Below are positions 15,221 to 21,142 of a stretch of DNA of 21,142 bases, piece after piece. Each line of letters starts with the position of its first letter. The stretch's first letter is position 1. The stretch spans positions 1 through 21,142 of the forward strand of contig UQIB01000034.1 in the NCBI GenBank assembly GCA_900541015.1, in the 5' to 3' direction. Both the position numbers and the translations under genes were made by a program. This DNA comes from an uncultured Collinsella sp. Its GTDB lineage: Bacteria; Actinomycetota; Coriobacteriia; Coriobacteriales; Coriobacteriaceae. The notes under the pieces are model-generated. The model saw only the letters and a program-made list of their open reading frames with translations. It was not told the origin of the DNA and did not search any database.

Positions 15221-16300
15221 ATGGCAGATTCCAAACAGGCTCCGCTCGACGCCGAAGCAGCCGCTAAGGCGGCGTTTGCCTCGGTCCAGGATCAGCCGTT
15301 CCCCAACGATATTTTTACGGCCCCCGAGCTCCGCTGGGCCGTGATCGGTTGCGGTGTTATCGCCAACCAGATGGCCCAGTCTCTCGCTCTTGCCGGCCGC
15401 AAGCTTGCGGGCGTTGCCAACCGCACACTGTCCAAGGCTCAGGCTTTTGCAGAGCAGTATGGCGTTGAGAAGGTCTATGACACGGTCGAGGATCTCTACG
15501 CCGATCCGAACATTGACGCAGTCTATATCACCACGCCGCACAACACGCATATCACCTATCTGCGAGCCGCTCTGGCAGCTGGCAAGCACGTGCTCTGCGA
15601 GAAGGCCATTACCCTCAATTCCGCCGAGCTTGACGAGGCCCGCGCCATTGCCGACGAGCACAACGTGGTCCTTATGGACGCCACCACGGTGCTTCACATG
15701 CCCTTGTATCAGGAGCTGCGTCGTCGCATGGATGTCGGCGAGTTCGGCCGCATGAATCTCGCTCAGCTCAACTTTGGCAGCTATAAGGAGTACGGCGATC
15801 TGACCAACCGCTTCTACAACCGTAGCCTTGCCGGTGGCGCCATGCTCGACATTGGTGTGTATGCGCTCTCCGTTATGCGCCTCTTTATGGCGAGCCAGCC
15901 CGCTGAGGTTGTCTCGCTGGGCAACACCTGTGAGACCGGTGTCGACGTTGCGGGCGGCATTGTCTGCCGTAACGCCGAACAGCAGCTGGGCGTGGTGAGC
16001 CTTACGCTCCACTCCAAGCAGCCCAAGCGCTCGGTCATTAGCTTCGACAAGTGCTATATCGAGGTCAACGATTATCCGCGTGCCGATCATGCGACCATCG
16101 TGTGGACTGCAGACGGTCACCGTGAGGAGGTTCACGCTGGCACCGAGGCATACGCTCTGTGCTACGAGATGGCCGATCTTGAGAAGGCCGTTGCCGGCGA
16201 TGATTCGAAGCGTGAGCTTCTGGGCTATGCTTCTGATGTTATGGAGCTTATGACCAAGCTCCGCGCCGACTGGGGAGTTGTGTACCCCGAGGAGGAGTAA
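15221..16300 (+). CDS. Gfo/Idh/MocA-family NAD(P)-dependent oxidoreductase
   Basis: This is a 359-residue cytosolic dehydrogenase of the glucose-fructose oxidoreductase / inositol dehydrogenase family. The Rossmann dinucleotide loop is VIGCGVIA (residues 41-48). The catalytic lysine segment is CEKAIT (C126-E127-K128), with Ala where Pro is usual. The C-terminal sheet domain contains GGAMLDIGVY, with D210. The closest recognisable type is the dihydrodiol-dehydrogenase-like subgroup. The substrate is probably a sugar, cyclitol or derived acid and cannot be named. The ATG at 15221 has an ideal AGGAGG 6 nt before it. An upstream TTG at 15179 would add 14 residues with no such site. It overlaps the Shine-Dalgarno of the downstream regulator, so the two form an operon. 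Confidence 0.87.
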   Translation: MADSKQAPLDAEAAAKAAFASVQDQPFPNDIFTAPELRWAVIGCGVIANQMAQSLALAGRKLAGVANRTLSKAQAFAEQYGVEKVYDTVEDLYADPNIDAVYITTPHNTHITYLRAALAAGKHVLCEKAITLNSAELDEARAIADEHNVVLMDATTVLHMPLYQELRRRMDVGEFGRMNLAQLNFGSYKEYGDLTNRFYNRSLAGGAMLDIGVYALSVMRLFMASQPAEVVSLGNTCETGVDVAGGIVCRNAEQQLGVVSLTLHSKQPKRSVISFDKCYIEVNDYPRADHATIVWTADGHREEVHAGTEAYALCYEMADLEKAVAGDDSKRELLGYASDVMELMTKLRADWGVVYPEEE

Positions 16301-16303
16301 GCG

Positions 16304-17050
16304 ATGCTTGCGGAAGATAGGCTCAACGCGATCGTGTCGATGGTGCAGCGAGCCGGCTCGGTTACCGTGCCGGAGCTTGCTGAGGCCCTGGGCGTGACGG
16401 CGTCTACCATTCGGCGCGACCTGCAGACGCTCGACCGAGCGCACCGCATCGCCAAGGTCCACGGTGGGGCGACGAGTCTTGAGCGCGCGCACGTGACGCG
16501 CGACCTAACGCTTAATGAGCGCAGCGACCTCCATAACGATGACAAGGAGCGTATCTGCGCCCGTGCGGCGGCGCTTGTGGAGCCTGAGAGCTTTGTATAC
16601 ATCGACTCGGGCTCGACGACGCTCAGGCTCATCGAGCATCTTCCACACCTTGAAGATGTCACCTATGTGACCGATTCCGTGCTCCATGCTCAGCGCCTTG
16701 CTTTGCGCGGCATGCGTACCGTGGTGCTGGGCGGCGAGCTCAAACCCGAGACCGAGGCGCTCGTTGGCCCCGATGCCTTGGCAACCTTAGACCGCTACAA
16801 CTTCAACTGTGGCTTTTGGGGCTCTAACGGCATTGCCGCCGAGCAGGGCTTCACGGCGCCAGATATCGAGGAGGCGCAAGTAAAGCGTATCTCGATGCGC
16901 CATACGGCCAAGCGCTTCGTAATCTCGGACGCCAGTAAATTTGGCATGGTGGCGCCCGTCAAGTTCGCGGACTTCCGCGACGCAACGATTATTACCGCAG
17001 GCGAGGTCCCCGCCAAGTACCGGGCAATGGACAACGTCATCACGGTCTAG
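16304..17050 (+). CDS. DeoR/GlpR-family transcriptional regulator
   Basis: This is a 248-residue repressor-type regulator. The N-terminal winged helix-turn-helix (about 5-58) has VTVPELAEALGVTASTIRRDLQTLD and the family-typical HGGATSLE after it. The C-terminal DeoR sensor domain (about 75-235) has the phosphosugar-binding signature YIDSGSTT and later GSNGI. Such proteins bind phosphorylated sugars and usually repress the neighbouring catabolic gene. The start ATG is three bases after the oxidoreductase stop, and GAGGAGG at the end of that gene serves as its Shine-Dalgarno. It is the most likely reader of the GCGCA boxes upstream of the operon. Confidence 0.92.
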   Translation: MLAEDRLNAIVSMVQRAGSVTVPELAEALGVTASTIRRDLQTLDRAHRIAKVHGGATSLERAHVTRDLTLNERSDLHNDDKERICARAAALVEPESFVYIDSGSTTLRLIEHLPHLEDVTYVTDSVLHAQRLALRGMRTVVLGGELKPETEALVGPDALATLDRYNFNCGFWGSNGIAAEQGFTAPDIEEAQVKRISMRHTAKRFVISDASKFGMVAPVKFADFRDATIITAGEVPAKYRAMDNVITV

Positions 17051-17056
17051 CAGCAG

Positions 17057-17153
17057 GGGACGGGCTAAGGCCAAAACCACCGCGAAGGGACAGAAACCTT
17101 TGTGGTGGTTTTGACGTTTGTCCAGATAAGACCTGCCAAAATAAACCCGTCCC
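17057..17153. repeat. Nested inverted repeat between convergent genes, possible bidirectional terminator
   Basis: GGGACGGG (17057-17064) pairs with CCCGTCCC (17146-17153). Inside, CAAAACCACC (17072-17081) pairs with GGTGGTTTTG (17104-17113), and AAGG (17085-17088) pairs with CCTT (17097-17100). The A-run and T-run ends of the inner stem would give U-rich tails in either direction, as expected between the convergent deoR and rluA genes. Confidence 0.6.
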
Positions 17154-17166
17154 TTTTCGGGAGACT

Positions 17167-17826
17167 TTAGGGCTCCCAGGGGCAGGGGGCTTCGATGTGG
17201 ATGTGCTCGCCGGTTACGGGATGCGTGAAGGACACGCTGTGGGCGTGAAGCATGAGGCCACAAGGACGCGGCGTGCCGTACAGGTCGTCGCCAACCAGGG
17301 GATGACGCTCGCTCGCCAGATGCACACGGATTTGGTGTTTGCGGCCGGTGAGCAACTCGACATCGATATACGAGCGCGTGGGCAGACCACGGCGGCTCTT
17401 AAGGCGCTTGAGCACCTTGACGCGTGTTTGAGAGGGCTTGCCGCTGGCGCCTACACGCATCTTGCGGCTGTCGTGGCGGTCGCGCGCGATGGGCTTGTCG
17501 ATGAGCTTCTCGTTCCAGTCGATCTTGCCCTCGGCGAGCGCCAGATAGTGCTTTTCGAACGCGTGGTCGATGACCATCTGGTCAAAAGCGGGCTGCGTCT
17601 GCTTGTCGAGCGAGAACAACACCACGCCGGTGGTGTTGCGGTCCAAGCGGTTGAGTGGCTGCATGTCGGTCGCAGCAAAGCCGTCGCCCATCGCCAACAA
17701 AAGGTCGCTGGCGTAGTCGGTGAGCGTGCGCTCGCCGGTGCCGTCGCCGTGGACGATCATGCCGGCGGGCTTGTCGATGGCCATAAGCCAGGCGTCGCAG
17801 TAGAGGACTTGAGGTTCTTCGTTCAC
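17167..17826 (-). CDS. RluA-family RNA pseudouridine synthase
   Basis: This is a 219-residue enzyme that converts specific uridines in rRNA or tRNA to pseudouridine. The catalytic aspartate is D62 in LNRLDRNTTGVVLFS, the RluA-family signature H/N-RLDxxTSG. Further family marks are DKPAGMIVH near the N-terminus and GRKHQIRVHLA(S)ERHPLVGDDLYG near the C-terminus. There is no N-terminal S4 domain, so it is of the short RluA/YlyB-like form. The start is GTG at 17826, with GAAAGG 8 nt upstream. The U32-family gene ends 15 bases before it, so the two are co-transcribed. The target position cannot be read from the sequence. Confidence 0.92.
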   Translation of the reverse strand: MNEEPQVLYCDAWLMAIDKPAGMIVHGDGTGERTLTDYASDLLLAMGDGFAATDMQPLNRLDRNTTGVVLFSLDKQTQPAFDQMVIDHAFEKHYLALAEGKIDWNEKLIDKPIARDRHDSRKMRVGASGKPSQTRVKVLKRLKSRRGLPTRSYIDVELLTGRKHQIRVHLASERHPLVGDDLYGTPRPCGLMLHAHSVSFTHPVTGEHIHIEAPCPWEP

Positions 17827-17841
17827 GTGTAAGCCTTTCGG

Positions 17842-20337
17842 TTAGCTGATTCCCACAAACATGCAGCCCGAGGTCGCCCCGCGCAGGCGGGCGGCGGGCT
17901 TACGGCCAGCTTGAGCCGCCTCGGCGGCGCGACGGACGCGAGCGACGGCACGGCCAATCTCATCGGCCTCGAGCAGCGTGCCGTCCACCATAAGACGACG
18001 GACGCCGGCGTCGAGCAGCTGTGGTACCTGCGGCGTAAGGTCGATGGGGTAGGCGTCGTACAGGCGCGAGCGGCCGTGGATGTCGGTACGCACCGGCATG
18101 ACCTTTCCGTCGATATTCTTGAGCGAGAGCTTGCGGGCACGCAGGCGGCAGTTGGCACAATCGTGGATGCAGCCATTGGCCACCTGCAGGATGCAGTGCT
18201 CGCTTGTCATGACGCGCGGGCGGCCAAAGACGGTGATGCCCAGAGCCGCGGGCGCGGCGGCGCCGAGCGAGACAATCTCGTCGAGCGTGATTTCGGGCGA
18301 GAGCCAAAACGCACCGGCTCCGCGCTCGGCAAGCGCCTCCATGCAGGGTGCGTTGTGAACCGGCAGGCAAGAGCGAATCTCGGCCGTGGCGCCAACCTGG
18401 GCGGCCAGGGCAAGCTCAGAGATGTTGCCAATAGCGACCGTGGCGCCGGCAACAACCCAGGGATCGACGCGCTCGTGGTCGACGGCGCGGCAGACCTCGT
18501 CGAGTACGGGCACGATACCCTGCTCAAATGTATCGGCAGGGGAGAGTCCGACAGCCTCGAGCGCGTCGGTGGTCATATAGATGCGCGTGGCGCCCTCCGC
18601 GCGAGCGGCCTCGGCGGCCTCGAGCGAGGTGACGGTGGCGCAGATCTGCGGCTCATCGCGGTAGTGCTCGGGCGCGGGGCGGGAATCACTGGCTACAATC
18701 GCCGGCAGCTCGAGCGTTTTCGCGCGCTCCTCGTACGGTGCCAGAATGGCCTCTTCCAGCGCCTTACAGGCGGCGGCGCGCACCTTGTGCACGGCGGAGA
18801 AGCCCATGCCGCAGCCCTCATCGAGCGCCACATCAAAGCTCGCGGCCTCAAAGGGAGAGGAGCCCATGCGCCCGACGTGCTCAATCAGATCGGATGCCTC
18901 GACGGCGCGGGTCTTGGCGGCCTCGACGGTGAAGCCCGTGGCGGTGGCGGTGAGCGCGGGGTTGTCACAGCAGGTGAGTGTGACAGTAAACGGCTCGCCC
19001 AGGCGCGCCACGACGGACACGTCAACAGCTCGGCGGCGCAGCACATCGCGCTTGAGCGCGGCGCCGGCGGCGTCAATGGCGCTCTGGCTTCGAATCACGC
19101 GCACGCGGCAGCCCTCGGGCATGCTACGGGGCACGCGGCACTCAATGATGTCACCGGCGGCGGCATCATCGGCGGCAATGGTGGTCAGGAACTGGTCAAA
19201 CTCGTTATCGTGGCGAAGCTCCAGCAGGTCGCCTTTGCCCACGGGCTCAAACAGCTCAATGCGGGCGATGGCGGCGCGGCGACGGCGGTCGTCGGACTTG
19301 AGGCCGCGCACATCGCGGTTGGCCGGGCGGCTGCCCAGCACCGTGCCCACGATCTGGCCGCGGTTGTTGGAACGCTCATAGCTCATCATCTCGTCGCCCG
19401 AGGTGCCGTCCTGATAGGCGTGCGTAAAGTCGCGGTTGAAGCAGCGCTTGAGCTGGCGCTGGCGGGCGGCGTCCTCGTCCTTATCTACGGCGACCCCGGC
19501 CAGCATGTCATCAATCTGATGACGATACACGTCGACGATGGAATATACGTAATCGGGGGCTTTCATGCGGCCTTCGAGCTTGAGCGATGCGGCGCCGGCG
19601 TCATACAGACGGCGAACAAGCTGTGAGGTGTTGGTGTCACGCGGGCACAGCGCGCGCTCGCGACCGGCAGGGGAGAGCGCGCGACCGTTCTCGTCGATCA
19701 ACTCGTAGGGCAGGCGGCAGGGCTGGGCGCACATGCCGCGGTTGGCCGATCGTCCCGCCATGGCAAAGCTCGACAGCAGGCACAGGCCCGAGTAGCAAAA
19801 GCAGATGGCGCCATGGCTGAAGACCTCAAGGTCCACATCGGGCGCGGCATCGTGGATGGCGGCGATCTCGTCGATGGAGAGCTCGCGCGAGAGGGTCACG
19901 CGGTCGGCGCCCTGCTCGCGGCACCAAAGGGTTCCGCGGTCGTCATGGATGTTCGCTTGGGTCGAGATATGCGTCTCGATGCCGGGCATGGTGCGCTTGA
20001 CCTCAAAGAACAGGCCCCAGTCCTGGATGATGAAGGCGTCGGCGCCCAGCGTGGAGCAGCGATGGATGAGTTGCAGCGCATCGCCCATCTCGGACTGCTT
20101 GATGACGATGTTGACCGTGACATAGACGCGCGAACCGGCTAGATGTGCGGCGCGGCAGGCTTGCTCAAAGGCCTCGTCGGTAAAGTTGGTGGCCTTGCGG
20201 CGGGCGTTGAAGCTGCCCATGCCGCAGTAGATGGCGTCTGCCCCGGCGGCGAGTGCGGCGGCAAAGGGCTCGGGCCCTCCGGCGGGCGCCAAAAGCTCGG
20301 GTCTGCGGTTGGTGGTTCGACTGGCGGTTGCGGTCAT
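17842..20337 (-). CDS. Peptidase U32 family protein, RlhA-like (23S rRNA hydroxylase type)
   Basis: This is an 831-residue protein. The N-terminal U32 domain begins ELLAPAGGPEPFAAALAAGADAIYCG. It holds the family signature at residues 171-190 (EVFSHGAICFCYSGLCLLSS), with cysteines 179, 181 and 186 and then C203 and C207 (CAQPC), ligands suited to an Fe-S cluster. A middle DUF3656-like region follows. The C-terminal part contains a second cysteine set, 715, 723, 727 and 730. E. coli RlhA (YdcP), a shorter U32 protein, makes 5-hydroxycytidine at 23S rRNA position 2501 with prephenate. That role is an inference here, and so is any protease activity. The ATG at 20337 has AGGCAGG upstream. It leads an operon with the pseudouridine synthase. 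Confidence 0.87.
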   Translation of the reverse strand: MTATASRTTNRRPELLAPAGGPEPFAAALAAGADAIYCGMGSFNARRKATNFTDEAFEQACRAAHLAGSRVYVTVNIVIKQSEMGDALQLIHRCSTLGADAFIIQDWGLFFEVKRTMPGIETHISTQANIHDDRGTLWCREQGADRVTLSRELSIDEIAAIHDAAPDVDLEVFSHGAICFCYSGLCLLSSFAMAGRSANRGMCAQPCRLPYELIDENGRALSPAGRERALCPRDTNTSQLVRRLYDAGAASLKLEGRMKAPDYVYSIVDVYRHQIDDMLAGVAVDKDEDAARQRQLKRCFNRDFTHAYQDGTSGDEMMSYERSNNRGQIVGTVLGSRPANRDVRGLKSDDRRRRAAIARIELFEPVGKGDLLELRHDNEFDQFLTTIAADDAAAGDIIECRVPRSMPEGCRVRVIRSQSAIDAAGAALKRDVLRRRAVDVSVVARLGEPFTVTLTCCDNPALTATATGFTVEAAKTRAVEASDLIEHVGRMGSSPFEAASFDVALDEGCGMGFSAVHKVRAAACKALEEAILAPYEERAKTLELPAIVASDSRPAPEHYRDEPQICATVTSLEAAEAARAEGATRIYMTTDALEAVGLSPADTFEQGIVPVLDEVCRAVDHERVDPWVVAGATVAIGNISELALAAQVGATAEIRSCLPVHNAPCMEALAERGAGAFWLSPEITLDEIVSLGAAAPAALGITVFGRPRVMTSEHCILQVANGCIHDCANCRLRARKLSLKNIDGKVMPVRTDIHGRSRLYDAYPIDLTPQVPQLLDAGVRRLMVDGTLLEADEIGRAVARVRRAAEAAQAGRKPAARLRGATSGCMFVGIS

Positions 20338-20369
20338 ATCCTGCCTTTCAAAGTGCTCAAATATTCAAA

Positions 20370-20375
20370 AGTATA
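20370..20375 (-). promoter_or_regulatory. Possible -10 box of the U32-family gene
   Basis: On the - strand this reads TATACT, about 33 bases before the ATG. The bases 17 upstream (CTCGTC) are a poor -35, so the call rests on the -10 alone. Confidence 0.3.
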
Positions 20376-20448
20376 GTGGTGCTGTTGCGGCGGACGAGCC
20401 CTGTGGCCCAAGCAGGATAAAGTCTTCAGCAGCCCTTGCAGCAAAAAT

Positions 20449-20510
20449 GATCCGTTTCCCTCCGTCCCCTATGGATCACCTGATCCGATGGGGACGGAGG
20501 GAAACGGATC
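20449..20510. repeat. 21-bp perfect inverted repeat in the divergent U32-ridA region
   Basis: Bases 20449-20469 (starting GATCCGTTTCCC) are exactly complementary to 20490-20510 (starting GGGGACGGAGGG). The 20-base centre itself contains GGATCA-CC-TGATCC. Past one mismatch, flanking AAAA and TTTT extend the stem. It shares a GGGGACGG core with the repeats at 14828-14946 and 17057-17153. It looks like a member of an interspersed repeat family. Confidence 0.85.
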
Positions 20511-20597
20511 CTTTTGAGCTTCACCGTCCGGTCGTGCCGTTCAGCGGCCGACAGGCGCCGTTGGTCGATAAATTATTCTCGCAACGTGATAATAATC

Positions 20598-20626
20598 TTG
20601 CATCGCGCAGAAACCTTGAGTACTAT
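20598..20626 (+). promoter_or_regulatory. Candidate sigma70-type promoter of ridA
   Basis: TTGCAT (20598-20603) and TACTAT (20621-20626) are 17 bases apart, a close match to the housekeeping consensus, about 90 bases before the ATG. The stretch 20511-20597 upstream holds only a weak ATTATT...AATAAT inverted repeat, and I see nothing else there. Confidence 0.6.
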
Positions 20627-20714
20627 CCAAATCAAGCGCGGTGTTCAGACCGAATTGTGCCTCCCGGTGTGAACGCCGCGCTCACGCTCTCTATCTGATC
20701 GTAAGGAGAAAAAC

Positions 20715-21092
20715 ATGAGCAAGACCGTCGTGTCTTCCGATAACGCACCCGCAGCCATCGGCCCGTATTCCCCCGGCATCCAGACCGGCAACATGGTGTT
20801 CCTGTCCGGCCAGCTGGGCATCGACCCCGCAACCGGCAAGATGCCTGAGGGCGTCGAGGCCCAGGCTAAGCAGTCCCTTGCTAACGTCGAGGCCCTGCTG
20901 ACCGCTGCCGGCGCCACCTTTGCCGATGTCGTCAAGACCACGGTCTACCTGGCCGACATCGCCGACTTCGCTGCCGTGAACGAGATCTACGCCTCCAAGT
21001 TTGAGGCCCCGTTCCCCGCGCGCAGCGCCTTCCAGGTTGCCGCCCTTCCGGCTGGCGGTCTGGTCGAGATCGAGGTCGTTGCCGCTCTCTAA
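20715..21092 (+). CDS. ridA: RidA family enamine/imine deaminase
   Basis: This is a 125-residue protein of the RidA/YjgF/YER057c/UK114 family. It acts in the cytosol as a trimer that hydrolyses reactive 2-aminoacrylate-type enamines released by PLP enzymes. Visible hallmarks are APAAIGPYSPGIQTGNMVFLSGQLGIDPATG near the N-terminus, KTTVYLADIADFAAVNEIYASKF, and PFPARSAFQVAALPAGGLVEIEVVA. The conserved carboxylate-binding arginine is R103, and the glutamate in the last motif is present. A TAAGGAG precedes the ATG. It is monocistronic as far as the window shows. Confidence 0.95.
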   Translation: MSKTVVSSDNAPAAIGPYSPGIQTGNMVFLSGQLGIDPATGKMPEGVEAQAKQSLANVEALLTAAGATFADVVKTTVYLADIADFAAVNEIYASKFEAPFPARSAFQVAALPAGGLVEIEVVAAL

Positions 21093-21142
21093 GGCGTTGG
21101 CCACAACTAAACATGACATGCAAAAAGACCCTGCAGCGCGTG

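Noticed and set aside
15182..16492. 436-codon open frame on the - strand across the Gfo/Idh gene
   Set aside because: It overlaps a gene with clear Rossmann motifs and runs into the next gene, so it is a compositional shadow.
17911..19626. 571-codon open frame on the + strand inside the U32-family gene
   Set aside because: It is the antisense shadow of a conserved protein, rich in Gly/Ala/Asp, with no domain and no Shine-Dalgarno.
21093..21142. Terminator after ridA
   Set aside because: CAAAAAGACCCTGCAGCG could be the left half of a stem, but the window ends before any complementary half.

Overview
The window is a GC-rich (roughly 60% by eye), gene-dense bacterial chromosome segment. Gene content, a fused AccD-AccA protein and codon bias towards C/G-ending codons point to the high-GC Gram-positive Coriobacteriia. 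A Collinsella-like organism is my best guess, from memory and not from a search. There is no prophage, CRISPR array, tRNA or rRNA, and no intact transposase.

Layout. (1) 1-5165, + strand: a fatty-acid synthesis operon, fabF (5' end cut by the window) - accB - fabZ - accC - accDA, with very short or overlapping junctions. It makes malonyl-CoA through a complete acetyl-CoA carboxylase and carries out condensation and dehydration in chain elongation. (2) 5206-8393, + strand: a PTS EIIC-only permease, a terminator, a promoter, a cation-diffusion-facilitator exporter and a histidine phosphatase with atypical codon use. (3) 8424-8600: a very long perfect inverted repeat. (4) 8643-14641, + strand: twelve ribosomal protein genes, rplC-rplD-rplW-rplB-rpsS-rplV-rpsC-rplP-rpmC-rpsQ-rplN-rplX. 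The block lacks rpsJ at its start and rplE onward at its end, and closes with a strong terminator. Gaps before rplC, rplB and rplN hold foldable leaders. The first two share a near-identical 26-nt promoter-like block. (5) 14642-15220: no gene; it holds the terminator, decaying tandem repeats, and a dense array of GCGCA boxes in front of (6) a Gfo/Idh oxidoreductase and a DeoR-family regulator (15221-17050, + strand). (7) 17167-20337, - strand: a U32 peptidase-family protein (RlhA-like) followed by an RluA-family pseudouridine synthase, probably a co-transcribed rRNA-modification pair. (8) 20338-21142: a divergent intergenic region with a 21-bp perfect inverted repeat and a good sigma70-type promoter, then ridA.

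Most genes are ordinary housekeeping genes. The unusual content is between them: the 177-bp hairpin element, the repeated r-protein promoter block, the rplB leader that can pair with its own Shine-Dalgarno sequence, the helically spaced operator array, and several GGGACRG-containing inverted repeats that look like one interspersed family.
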